Shown in pieces: positions 22,121 through 34,990 of a DNA stretch of 64,000 nucleotides. This stretch comes from Dactylellina haptotyla. Lineage: Eukaryota > Ascomycota > Orbiliomycetes > Orbiliales > Orbiliaceae. Under the pieces are notes generated by a model, which saw only the letters and a program-made list of their open reading frames with translations, was not told the origin of the DNA and did not search any database. The position numbers and the translations under genes were made by a program. The stretch spans positions 1,488,001 through 1,552,000 of the forward strand of contig CM062388.1 in the NCBI GenBank assembly GCA_031310005.1. Reading direction: 5' to 3'. How positions within the stretch are numbered: the stretch's first letter is position 1; each line of letters begins with the position of its first letter.

Positions 22121-23971
22121 TAGCTTATTTAAAATTAAGTTTATTTAGAGTTTAATTTATTTAAAATTTAATATATTTTTTTAAATTATAATTATAATTT
22201 TATAATATATTTAATAATTTTTTTTTACTATTAATATTAAATTATTTTATATATTATAATTTTATAAATATATAATTTATTTTCATTATAACTATAATAA
22301 TAACTATTATATTTAAAAATAAAAATAAATATAAATAAAAATATATAGTAGACTTTAACAAAAATAATAATAATATATAAAATATATAAAATATACAAAA
22401 TAATAATAAAAAAGTATATTTTAATAAAATTGCACTAAATATTAATATTAATAATTTTATTTTATTTTATAAATAAAAAAATTATTAAAATATTTCTTAT
22501 ATAATAACTATAATAATATAAATTATATAAATAATAAATATTAAAAATTTTATCCTTATTTTAATTTTTATAAAAATAAAAATTATTATTATTACTTATA
22601 TTATAATCCCTTTATATTGTAACATAATTTATATATATAAAATTAATATTATTAAAAGAACAAATTCCTTTATTATTTATAATAAATAGTATATAAATTC
22701 AAAATAAGCAATTAAATCTTTAAAAATATAATATTATTTATTTTTAATAACTATTTATTTAATAGAAATAAAAAAATTAAATTAAAAATAATTTAATTAT
22801 ATTAATTTATAAATATAACCAAATTAAAATCAAAATTCTTATTTATTATTTAATTATATATGATATATTTTATATATTTAATAAAATATTAAATCTCTAC
22901 TTTATTAGAAGATTAATCAAAAAAATATTTTAATAATTTTTAAATTAAAATAAATTATTATTAAAAAAATGATTTTCTAATTTTAAAATTTATATTTAAT
23001 TTTATTGTAAATTTCTATATACTTAATAATTATATTATATTATTAAAACAAATAAAAATTAAAATATATTTATAAATAAGTTTATAATAATAATTACATA
23101 AAATAATATAATTATAAATAAATTATTTATTAAAAAATTTATTATATTAATATAAGAAACTAAACTATACAAACTAAAAATAATAATAAAAATTATAAAG
23201 TAAGTTGGAATTTTTATACCTCCTTAAAAAATATAATTTTTATATAAATTATATATATTAAATAAAAATATAATATATTATAATTATAAATTAATTTTTA
23301 TTAAAAACTATATTTATTAAAATATATATATATAAATATAATAAATTCATTTAAAATTATTTTATTATATAAATAATATATTAAATAAATTATATATAAA
23401 AACCAAATATATAATTATAATTATAAATAAAACTACTTATATAAAATAAATATAATTTTTAATAAACATTTAAAATATTATATATACTTTATATAATTTA
23501 TTATAATAATAAAAATTAAATTAAATCCTAATAATAAAATTATAAAAATATAAATAAATAATATAAAAAAATTCTTATACCTTAATATACAAAAATTTTA
23601 TAAAAAATATAAAATTAAAAAATAAAAATATTTATTTTATACATATATAAATAAAATAATACTATTAAAAAAATAATACAAATACTTTATAAACTAATCA
23701 CAACCATATTAATTAAAACAAAATTGTTAAAAATCTTTTAATTAAAAATAATATTAATAATTTATATAATAAATAATAAATTACTATATATATAAACAAA
23801 TAAATAAATTACCACTACATTTTTATATAAATTATTTTATAAATAATTTATCAATTATAATAAAATATACTCATTTAAATACCTAATCTATATTATAATT
23901 TCAAAAAAATAACAAAAAAAACTATTTAATATACACAAAATATAAAAAAAAATCTTTTTAAATTATATAAT

Positions 23972-24224
23972 TAGGGGTTGCCAATGGGCTCAACTTCCTA
24001 TTTAGGAGACACCCCAACAAAAAATTATTTTTACAAATATTCATTTAAAACCAAATAAAATTTAATATATAATATAAAAAAATAAAAAATTTTAAATTAT
24101 AAAAAAAAATTAAAAAAATATTAAATATTTAAATTTATATTAATTTTTTTAATTGCATTATTTAATTATATATATACTAAAAGCCCATTTGGAGTTTATT
24201 TTCCGGGCCCGCGAGCAACCCCTA
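23972..24224 (-). mobile_element. hAT-like MITE, copy 1
   Basis: 253 bp with ends TAGGGGTTGCCAATGGGCTC and GGGCCCGCGAGCAACCCCTA. The interior is A+T-rich and nearly identical to copies at 31,261 and 60,131, but in the opposite orientation. No clean 8-bp target duplication is visible here (TATATAAT versus ATATTAGG), unlike the other two copies. Confidence 0.8.
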
Positions 24225-24986
24225 ATATTAGGTATTAAATAATAGAAAACAAATATAAAATAATAATAAATATATAATATATAATAATTAAAATTAAAAT
24301 TATATTATTATTATTAAATTATATATTATTATATTATATAATATTAAAATATAAATAAATATTAAATAATAAATATTTATTATTTATTACTTATTATTTA
24401 AAATTTTTTTAAGTTTTATTTTATTATTATTTTTTATTAATATAATATTTTATAATAATATTGTAATTAATTAAATATTAAAAAATATTTTAATATAAAA
24501 TTTTACCAAATTTTGGTAGTATGATAATTAATTTTAGGATAATAATTTTTAATATTTATAAATATAATATTAAAAATTTATATATATATATATATTAGTA
24601 AATTTTAAATTAAATAATAAATATTAAAATTTTACTTATTTTTAAATAAATAAATTATATATTTATTTTTAAATTTTAATTTTATTTTTATATTTTAAAA
24701 GTTATTTAAAGGTAAGTAATAAATTATATTAATATTTAATATTAAATTTATTAATTAATATAAAAATTTTTATTTTTATTTTTGAAAAATATATTAGTAA
24801 TTATAAATTAAAATGTTAATAATAATAAAATAAATAAAAAATTTTAAAAAATTAGTTAATAAATATTTAATATTTTATAAAAACTTTTATTTATTTTAAT
24901 TTTTTAATATAAATTAAAAATTTTAATTTTATAAAATTAATAAGTTATTTAATAATTTATAAAATCATCTCTAATATATAATTAAA

Positions 24987-25058
24987 TAATTATTAATAAT
25001 TTTATTTATATAATTATTAATAATTTTATTTATATAATTATTAATAATTTTATTTATA
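24987..25058. repeat. 24-bp tandem repeat, three copies
   Basis: Three exact adjacent units of TAATTATTAATAATTTTATT plus TATA. A simple A+T minisatellite with no coding content. Confidence 0.85.
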
Positions 25059-25263
25059 TAATTATAATATTAAATTATAAAATAAAATAAAATAAAACTA
25101 TAAATATATTTTAAAATATAAAAATTCCTAATATTTAAAAATTAATGATAAACTTTTAAAAGTTATTACTAAATAATATATTAAAATTTATTAGTTTTAT
25201 AAAACTCTTTCCCTTATTATTACCCTTATTATTAAATTATTTAAAATATAATTTTATAAATTT

Positions 25264-25337
25264 AAAATATTTAAAATATATTGGTAATTTAATCCAAATT
25301 AAATATTTAAAATATATTGGTAATTTAATCCAAATTT
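25264..25337. repeat. 37-bp tandem duplication
   Basis: Two adjacent copies of a unit containing ATATATTGGTAATTTAATCC. Identical over nearly the whole unit, so recent compared with the surrounding decayed sequence. Confidence 0.75.
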
Positions 25338-28300
25338 AATCAAAAATTTTAATTATTTATATTTTTGGAAAAAAAATTAATTAATTTAATATATATAAAA
25401 TGTACTAAAATATAAATTATAAAAAATGGGTTTTAATAAAAATATAAATTAAATATTAATTAATTAATAAAATTTTATTAATATAAATTTAATTTTTATT
25501 GTTGAAATTTAAAATAATATATTTTTATTTTATTTTAATAATATTTAAAATTTAAATTTTATTTTTAAATTATTATAATAATAATAATTTTGTTAAGTCT
25601 TTCTAAGAAAATATTCTTCTAAACTATTAATATCCACTCTATATATAGAATAGGATTTAATATTAATATTAAAAATTTTAATATATTTTATATAATTTAT
25701 AATTTAATTATATAATTAAAATATATAATAATATTTATAATTATCTATATATTTAAGATTAATATTAGGTTTTATTAAATTTTTATTATTTTTTAAAAAA
25801 TTATAATTATTTAGGAATTTAAAAATTTTATATATAATATTTTAAATATTAATACAAATTTAAAGCTTTTATTTTTTATAAAATTTTTTTTTTTTAATAA
25901 AACTAGAAGGCGGCGTGCCGCACTTAAACCCGACTAATTGATCTTCTGATATTTCTGTATTAATAAAATTGTGTTTAATCTTAATAATTTCCTATTTAAA
26001 CATTCTTATAATTTTAATATAATTTCGTTATATATTATAACCATACAAACAACACATTTTTTTGAAGCCATAGAGTAGAAAAAAATCTCGCAATCGTAAG
26101 TAATGGAACCCTCTGATCGTTGATCAGTCGGGCATAAAAAATAATATAAAAAATAGTTATAAAAATATTAAAAATTAGTTATAAATATTCAAAAATAAAT
26201 TATTAATTATAATATATATTAGTTAAAATTTTTTATTTTTAAAAAATTTATAAAATATATTATATTCAATATATAAATTATTAAAATAAAAATAAATTTA
26301 TTTAATAAAATATTTTATAAAATAATTAATATTTAACTAAATATAAAAATTTATTATAATATAATAATTAAATATTTAAGTTTTTTATTATTAATTTACC
26401 TAATATATTTTAAAATAAATACATTTATTTTTAACATTAAATTCTCAAATAAAAATATATATTAAATTTTTTAATATATACTAATTATTTAATTGAATAT
26501 AAAATATAATTTATAAAATCTTTATAAAAATATTTAATAATTATATACATTTTTATCTATTAATTATATATATTAGATTTAAAATTGAGATTAATATTTT
26601 TATTATTAAATTAATTTATTTTTAAATATATAAATAAATTAAAATAAAACATTTTTAAATTATAATAATTTTATATTAAAATATATATTAATAGTTATTT
26701 TAAAAAACTTAAATTAAATAAATTATTTTATTATATTATAAATTTTAAAATTTTTAAATAATTTTAATAATTAATTAACTAATTTAATAAAAAAGAAAAA
26801 ATCATTTATTAATTTTTTAACATCTAAAAATATATCTATTTAAATATTAAATTAAAATAAAAACTTTTAAAAAAATATTTTAAAATATTATAATTTATAT
26901 TAATATATATATATATATATATATATTTATATTTATAAATTAAAATTATTAAAATTAATAAAATAATATTTTATATTTTATATATTTTTAAAAATTATAT
27001 ATTATTAATAAAATATATATATTACACTTTGAACTATAGTTTATCAAAATTAATAATTAAAACAAATATAAAATAAAAAAATTTAGTAAAATTAAAAATT
27101 AAAAAATTAAAATTATAATATATTATAATTATTATTTAATATTTTAGAAAAATTATATATAAATAAATATTATATAGAATTAAAAAAATATTTATAATAT
27201 ATAAAATTAAAAATTAAAATATTTAAAAAATTAAATTAATTAAATATATATAATAATTTATATAAGAATATTTTATAATCTATTTATATAAATTAAAATT
27301 TTGATAAATTAAAAGATAAAAAATAAATTTATATTTAATTATTATTTTTATAAAATTTTTATTTAATTTTATTTTTATAATAATTCTATATTATAATTGT
27401 TTATTAATTGTTTATAATTTTTATATATAATTTTATAAATAATAAAAATAATAAAAATAATAAAAATAATAAAAATGATAATAATAATAGTAAAGTTAAA
27501 GATATTATTTTAATTTTTAAAATTATAATTTATATTTTAAATATTGTAATGTAAATTATTATAATATTTAAAATAATAAATAAAATATTAGTAGGTTTTA
27601 AATTTATTAAAATATTAAAATTTTAAATAAAAATAAATATAAATTTTTATTTTTAAATTATAATAAGATATTAATTTTTATTATAAATAAATTATTAAAT
27701 TTTTAAATTTTTTAAATTATTATATTTAATAAATTAAAAAAATTAATATTAAAATTATTATATTCGCAATTGTAATAAAATATAATTATAATTTAATAAA
27801 TTAATATATTATTATTTTTATTTTAAATAATTTTAAAAGTATACTATTAGGAATAAAATAATTTTAAAAATAAATATTTTTAAATGAAGTAAATAATGTT
27901 TTAATTTGTAAGAATTTATATAATTATAGTAATATTATATATTAAATTAGTAAGGGTAATATAATTTATTATTAAAAATTAAATTATAAAAATATTAATA
28001 TTTTTAAAAGTATAAGAATTTTATTATAATATATAATAATTATAAATAATTTTTATTAAATTATAAAATTGTTGGTATAATAATAAATAAAATTATATTA
28101 TTTATATTAATTATAATAAATTATTATAAATTTATTTATATTAGTAAAATAAATTTTATAATTAATTATTATATATATATTAAGCATTTAGTTAATAATT
28201 AAAAATTTAATAATAATAAAAGTTAACATATTATAAAAAAATATAAATTTATTTAAAATTTAAAAATTTATAAAATAAATTAAAATATAATAAATTAATT

Positions 28301-29939
28301 GGAAGTTAAAAAATGGAAAAAATTATTTTATAATATAATATATAAATATATAATAAGATAAAGAAAAAAAAATAGAAAAATAAAAATAATAAAAAAATAT
28401 ATAATATATTATAATAATATTTAGAAATGTTTTTAATATTAAATTTTTAATTTTTAATTATATTAAATTATTAAAATTTATAATAATAATATTGTTAAAA
28501 TTTATTATTTTATATAATAATTTAATGGAATTAGTAGTTTAGTTATTAATCTAATTAATTAAATTTATAATTAAATTATATAAATAAATGATTTAAATAA
28601 GAAATTGTGTATTAAAATAATAGTTAATTAATTTAAATATAATATAAATAATTCTAGAAAGGGAGAATATAAAAGTTTATCAATTTTATGAAATTTTATA
28701 GTTAAATATTTAAAATATAATAGTTTTAATATATTTATTTTATTAGGTAAATTAATATATAAATATGTGAATATGAATATTAGTTTTTATATTAAATATT
28801 TATATACTGTTGTATTTTATTATTTTTTATATATTAAAATAGAAAAATTATAATATTTGTATTTAAAGAGATTAATTATTAATTTAATTATTAGTTATTA
28901 TTTGTTATAGGAATTTTTGTATATGATGTTGGCCTGTGCGATTTCTTGCAAGCAGAGCCTAACAAATTATTTATAAAAGTAATTAATATTAATTTTTAAA
29001 AAATAAAAATAATATTTTTAAATTAGTATTTTTAAATTTAATTATTTATAAAAGTAATTAATATTAATTTTTTAAAAATAATTTTTTTTAAAAAATATAT
29101 AAATAAATTAATATTATTTAATAATATTTATAAATTAATTTTTTTAATTACTTAAAATAATTTAAAACATTTAAATACATTAGAATTTAACTATATAAAT
29201 ATTATTATAAATAATTAAATTTAAAAATTATCTTAAAATTTAGGTAAAAAATAAAAATTAGTTTTATCTATTTTTATAACTTAGATTATATTTTTAATTT
29301 TAAAATTAATAACTATACTACCTAAATATATAATAAAATTAATTTAAACAAAAATTATTATATTTTTTATTAAAAGAAAATATATTTTAAAAATTATTAC
29401 TTAATATAATAAAACTATTTAATATTTAAAACTATTTAATATTTAAATAATATTAAAAGTTTTATTTTAATATTATTAAAATATTAAAAATATTTTTACA
29501 ATATTATATTACTTGAATTTAAATATATTTTCAATTTAATTAAAACTATTATTATAATTTAAAAAATTATTTCAAGTTAATAATAATTATAAATATTATA
29601 TTTTATAAATATTTATTAAAAAATAATTTTTAATAATTAATTAATTAAATTTTTAAAATCTAAAATTTTTTATAATAACAAAAATTTTTTAAATTAATAA
29701 TAATAATAATAAAAATAAAAATAAAAAAATATAAAGTTTAAATAAACTAATATTAAATTTAAAAATATAAATAATTAAAAATAATTAAAATAATTAAAAT
29801 TTAATTTTAATTTAAAATTTATTCTCTTTTCTTTTTATATTTATTTTAAATATTTTTTTTTTTAAAAAGTTATTTAATATATTTAAATTAATAAAATTAA
29901 TATACATACATATATATTAATTTTATATTATGGTTTTAT

Positions 29940-30075
29940 ATAATAAATAATATAATAAATAATATAATAAATAATATAATAAATAATATAATAAATAATA
30001 TAATAAATAATATAATAAATAATATAATAAATAATATAATAAATAATATAATAAATAATATAATAAATAATATAA
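29940..30075. repeat. 12-bp tandem repeat (AATATAATAAAT), about 11 copies
   Basis: An uninterrupted array of AATATAATAAAT units. Perfect repetition points to recent slippage. Confidence 0.85.
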
Positions 30076-30214
30076 TAAAATATTTTTAAATAATAAATAC
30101 TAGTAATATAATAAACTATATATTTACTATTATTATTTTAAATAATAATAATAAATAATATTATATATATTTACTATATAGAATAATATGAAATAATATA
30201 AAAACTTAGTATAG

Positions 30215-30360
30215 AATAATTTAAATTTAAAATTAAATAGAATGGTATATGGTAGCAATTTACCACCATTTCTGTTGGTACTACGGTATGTACGAATGTC
30301 GTTATCTATGTATAATGATGAGTTGATTGTGTGTCTTAGCTAACTATATGTTATTTATAT
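30215..30360 (-). repeat. LTR-like fragment, inverted relative to the one at 47,881
   Basis: On the minus strand this reads TTAGCTAAGACACACAATCA then ATAGATAACGACATTCGTAC. The same words appear on the plus strand at about 47,943-48,005 with C-to-T changes (TTAGCTAGAAGACACATAAT, ATAGATAATGATATTTGTA). It is the less mutated of the two copies. Probably part of one LTR-type family. Confidence 0.6.
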
Positions 30361-31260
30361 ATAATATATACTATTACTATTATATAATAATGGTAATTAT
30401 AATTATAATAATTGTTTTATTGTAATTTTATAATAAGAAAATATTTTTTATTATATATAATACTTATTTTATTTAAATTAAAAAATCTGTTATTTTGCTA
30501 TTTTATATAAACATTTTTATTCTTATTTAATATTTATTAAAATTATTAATATTGTTACAATTATTAAAGTTATTAAAATTGTTAATATACAATATGTTTG
30601 TTGTTTTTTGAAATTCTATATTAAGTTTGGTATATTAATATTTTTAGTATTGATTTATTAATTATTTTTAATTAAATATCCTATTTATTTAATAAAATAT
30701 TTAATATTATAGCTTTCATGTTTTTTAGTATAGTGTTAAAAATCCTTTCTATTTTATATAATAGTTTAAAAATATTTTGTTTTTCTAATATTTTATTAAT
30801 ATTTAAATTATCAACTTCTACTATATTTAATAGGTTATAACATAGATTATAATTATATAAGTTTTTTTCCAATTTGTAAAAACCATCCAGTATAAATTTT
30901 AAATAAGTAATTAATATAATATCATATACCCAATTTTGTTTTTAAGTATATAGGATATTTATATAATAAATTAGTAAATTGATTATTTTAGTAATTTTAA
31001 ATAATTTTATTTATTATTTATTTAATTTAAATAATAATATAATTTTTTAATTAAATTTTTTTTATGTAAATTTAAAAATATATAATTATTAATTTTTAAA
31101 TTAAAAAATATTATATAATTTTTATTATATTATTATTATATATATTTTTTAATATATATATAAATATTATTAATTTTTTAAAATATTTTATTTTAATTTT
31201 TTTATTTTATTTTAATAAATTAAATAATTATAAATATATTTTAAAGTTTTTTATTATAAG

Positions 31261-31513
31261 TAGGGGTTGCCCACGGGCCCGGAAAATGGGCTTTGAATGG
31301 GCTTTTGGCACATACACAGTTAGGTAATGCAACTAAAAAAATTAATATAAATTTGAATATTTAATATTTTTTGAAATTTTTTTTATAATTTAAATTATTT
31401 TGTTTTTTTATATTATATATTAAATTTTATTTAATTTTAAATAAATATTCATAAAAATAATTTTTTATTAGGGTGTCTCCTAAATAGGAAGTTGAGCCCA
31501 TTAGCAACCCCTA
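31261..31513 (+). mobile_element. hAT-like MITE, copy 2, with 8-bp target duplication
   Basis: 253 bp, ends TAGGGGTTGCCCACGGGCCC and GAGCCCATTAGCAACCCCTA. Flanked by the direct repeat ATTATAAG (31,253-31,260 and 31,514-31,521). An 8-bp duplication is the hallmark of hAT transposition. No coding capacity. Confidence 0.88.
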
Positions 31514-32875
31514 ATTATAAGTTACTTTATTTAATATAATATTATTAAATATTATTTTATTATTATTTAAATAGCATTTAATTTGTTTATAATTTTTTTT
31601 TAATATAACTTTAAATATTATATTTTTATTATTTTTTGTGATTATATTCTTTGTTAATCAAAAGTATATTATAATTTCTATTATTTAATTAAATTATTTA
31701 AATTTATTATTATTATAAAAATTATAAATTATAATAAAATAATATTTTATTTTAATTAATTTTATTAATTTTAATTAAAATTTAAATAAAAATTTAAAAT
31801 TTTTATTAAATATTATATTTTTTAATAATTTTTATTTATAAAATATATTTTTATATATAACTTTATTTTATTTTTAGTTATTTAAATATTTTTATTTAAA
31901 ATAATTTTTTTAAATTATTTATTTATAATATTAAATACTATATTATAATTGTTATTAATAATTAATAATCTTTATATAAAATTTATATAAATTATTTAAA
32001 ATAAATATATAAAAAATATTTTAAAATTTAATATATTTTATAAATTTTATAATAGTTAATATATTTTTAATTTATTATTAAGTTTTTAATATATAATGTT
32101 TTAAATATTTTATTATAGATATATTTATAATTAGTATATTTATAATTATTATGTTTAAATTTAAATATTTCTTTAATTATAATATTTAATATATATAGTT
32201 AGTAATATCCATTTATTTGATCCATATATATTAATAATCTATTTATATAAATTTTAAAATTACTATTATTAAACATATAGTATTTATTATTATCATAGCT
32301 TTTAATAATTATATTATTAATAATGGGTTAAAAATTTCTATTTATTTTATATCTAACTATTATTTTTCTTTAAATATCCTATTTATTTTTATAATGATAA
32401 TTAGGTATATGCATCACTATTTTTAAATAATAATATTATAATATAATTATATTATTATTTAAGATTTTTAATAATTTATTAAATTATTTTTCTAATTTAT
32501 TAATAATTTAAATAATATATTTATTATTATATTAATTTTATTAAAATAATATTTTATATATATATTGTAAAATTGGAATAAGTATTATCCAATTAATATA
32601 AATTATAAATTAATATAATGATTTTCTAATTTTATTTTTTTTAATATATGTATGATTAGTTGGTAATCTATATATATTATTATTATTAACATATTTTTTA
32701 CTTAATATTTAATTTTCTTAATAATTTATAATATATAGATTATTTTAAAATTTATAAACTAATATCTAATTTTTATATTTTTTAATAATTTAAATAAAAA
32801 GATTATAAATTAGACTAATAACTAATTAAGTATATCTTTATAAACTATATCTTTTTTTATATAATATATTATAAT

Positions 32876-33364
32876 TATTACACTTCGTACACTACCCAAT
32901 ATAATTAATACAAATATACAATACTAAAATATGTAAAACTCTCTTCCTACCTAGAATACCTAAGTTTCTTAGTAAAAAATATATATAAAATTATAAAATA
33001 TTAAAAATAATTTACCTAAAATATATAATAATAATAAAATAAAATAAAATTAAATATTAAATTATATTTAAATTAATTAATAAAAATAGAAATACTTTAT
33101 TAATTCTAATAATAATATTATATATATAAAAAATTCTATAATTATTATAATAAATTTATAATTTTATAAAAAATTTATAAATTTATAAATTTAAATTATA
33201 TTATACTATAATATAAATATTAAAATAGATAAATAAGATTTATAAGTAAATATATTAAAATAATATATATTTATAAATATAAAATATGGTAATAAAACTT
33301 AAAATAGTATAATATGTAAACAAAATATAAATATTTATATTATTAAAATTTATAATTTATAATA
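32876..33364 (-). repeat. LTR of the older gypsy-like copy (copy A)
   Basis: About 489 bp, matching the LTRs at 51,067 and 59,059. It contains the word CACTTCGTACACTACCCAAT, followed by TAAAACTCTCTTCCTACC. By homology it is the 3' LTR of a minus-strand element whose body begins at 33,365. Confidence 0.75.
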
Positions 33365-34990
33365 TTATTTTTTAAAAATAAACTTCTACATAAATAACTT
33401 TTCTATAAAATTTAAAATTCTATATAAATAATAACTAAATATAAAATAATAATATATTATTATTTTTATATAAGAATTAATTTTATATATTATTAGTTTT
33501 ATATTAAAATTAAATCTATATAAAATAAAAATCTATATTATAATATAAAATTTATTTTTAGTAAAATATTTATATAATTATATATATATAAAAGTATAAT
33601 AATTAAATAAAATAATAAAATAAAATTTAAATTATAAAATATTTATAAATGTAATTAATACATTTTAAAATTATTAATATCTATAGATTATTATACAAAA
33701 TTATTAACTAAGCATTATTAAAAGCAAACTTATTAAATCAAAAAAAAAAAAATCCAAAACTAAATATAAATCTTATCACAAAAAAATTTTTATTAAATAT
33801 AAATTTGTAAAAAGGTAAATATATTATTTATTTTTATTCAAATTATCCTATAAATTTTTAATAGTAAATATAATTTTAATTTTTTAAATCAATTCTTTTT
33901 AATAATTTTTTTTTTAATAAAATATATTAGCCAAAAGCTCAATAATAAATAATAAAAACTTAAAAAATTAAAAAAAAAGATTACTAAATTATTGGCTAAA
34001 ACATTATAATTACAAATAAAAATGGTATAATTAAAAAAAAATTAAAATATTAGATAATAAGTTTAATTTGGTATTAAAAAAATAGTTATTAAAGAATAAA
34101 ATTTTTTAAACATTTAAAAATTTAAATCCAAAATTATTATTAAATAATATTAATTTTTAATAACTTTTAAATAGTAATATTATTTTTAAGTAAGAAGTTA
34201 AATAAATATAAAATATCTAAATTATTTTTTTATTTCTATATTTTTAAATTAAATTTTTATATATATTAAAACTAACTTTAAAACATTTTAAATTAATCTA
34301 TATGCATATATAAATATACTAAATATTAATAATAAATTAATTTTTATTCTTTTTAATATATTTTATTGTAGATATCAAATTTTCATTATTCAATTTTTAA
34401 TTAATTTAAACTATATTTTAATTAAAATAATTTATTCATTTTAACTTTAAACCTTAAAAGTAATAAAAAATAATATACACTATTACAAAAATTATATAAA
34501 TAAAAAATTTAAAAATAATTAAATAAGTTTTATATATACTTAATAAAAAATATTGTATATATTTATAATTCTTATTAAAATATAATCTATTTTAATTATT
34601 TTTTTCTAAATTATTTATTAATTTTTTAAATTTTTTTTTTTTCTAAATTATTTATTAATTTTTTTTAAATTTTTTTTAAAATCTTTTAATTAAAAATTCT
34701 AAAATATTTTTTTAAAAATATTTTTAAATAAATTTAAATATAATATTTTCTTTTAATTATTATAAATTATTTTATAAATTATAAAATAATAATTATTTAA
34801 TTAAATATTTATTATTTTTATTAAATCTTTTAAATATTTTTTTAACTTTATACTTTATATAATCTTTAATTTTAAATTTCTTATCTTTAGAATTCTCCCT
34901 TAATCCTAATAATACCAATTTTAAAAATAAAATATAGAATATATAATATATTTTAATTAATTTAAAAATTTTAAATTTATAAATATTTTT
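33365..34990 (-). mobile_element. Gypsy-like copy A, 3' internal part (before the 8-kb insertion)
   Basis: Aligns along its length with 51,560-52,850 of copy B (for example AAATTCTATATAAA near 33,415 and AATAATTATTTAATTAAATA near 34,787). Heavily mutated with no readable protein. The sequence resumes at 43,004 after the inserted element. Confidence 0.65.

Larger units (their letters stand above)
21514..26135. mobile_element. Decayed DNA transposon with inverted ends ATGCCCGACTGA
   Basis: The left end ATGCCCGACTGA (21,514-21,525) and right end TCAGTCGGGCAT (26,124-26,135) are exact inverted copies. Weaker similarity continues inward (AGGGTT, CAATC/CGATTG, TTTTCTA), so the true terminal repeat may be about 60 bp with an indel. 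TAAA flanks both sides, but in such DNA that is weak evidence of target duplication. A MITE at 23,972 lies inside. No transposase can be read. Superfamily not assigned. Confidence 0.55.

Noticed and set aside
24987-25058. Direct repeats considered as a CRISPR array
   Set aside because: Units are adjacent without spacers, almost pure A+T, and the genome is fungal.
30681-30872. 63-codon minus frame in the A+T block (also 34,793-34,993)
   Set aside because: Composed of AAA/AAT/ATA/TTA codons expected by chance in such DNA; the second lies in a stretch homologous to the gypsy copies and is not conserved as a frame.
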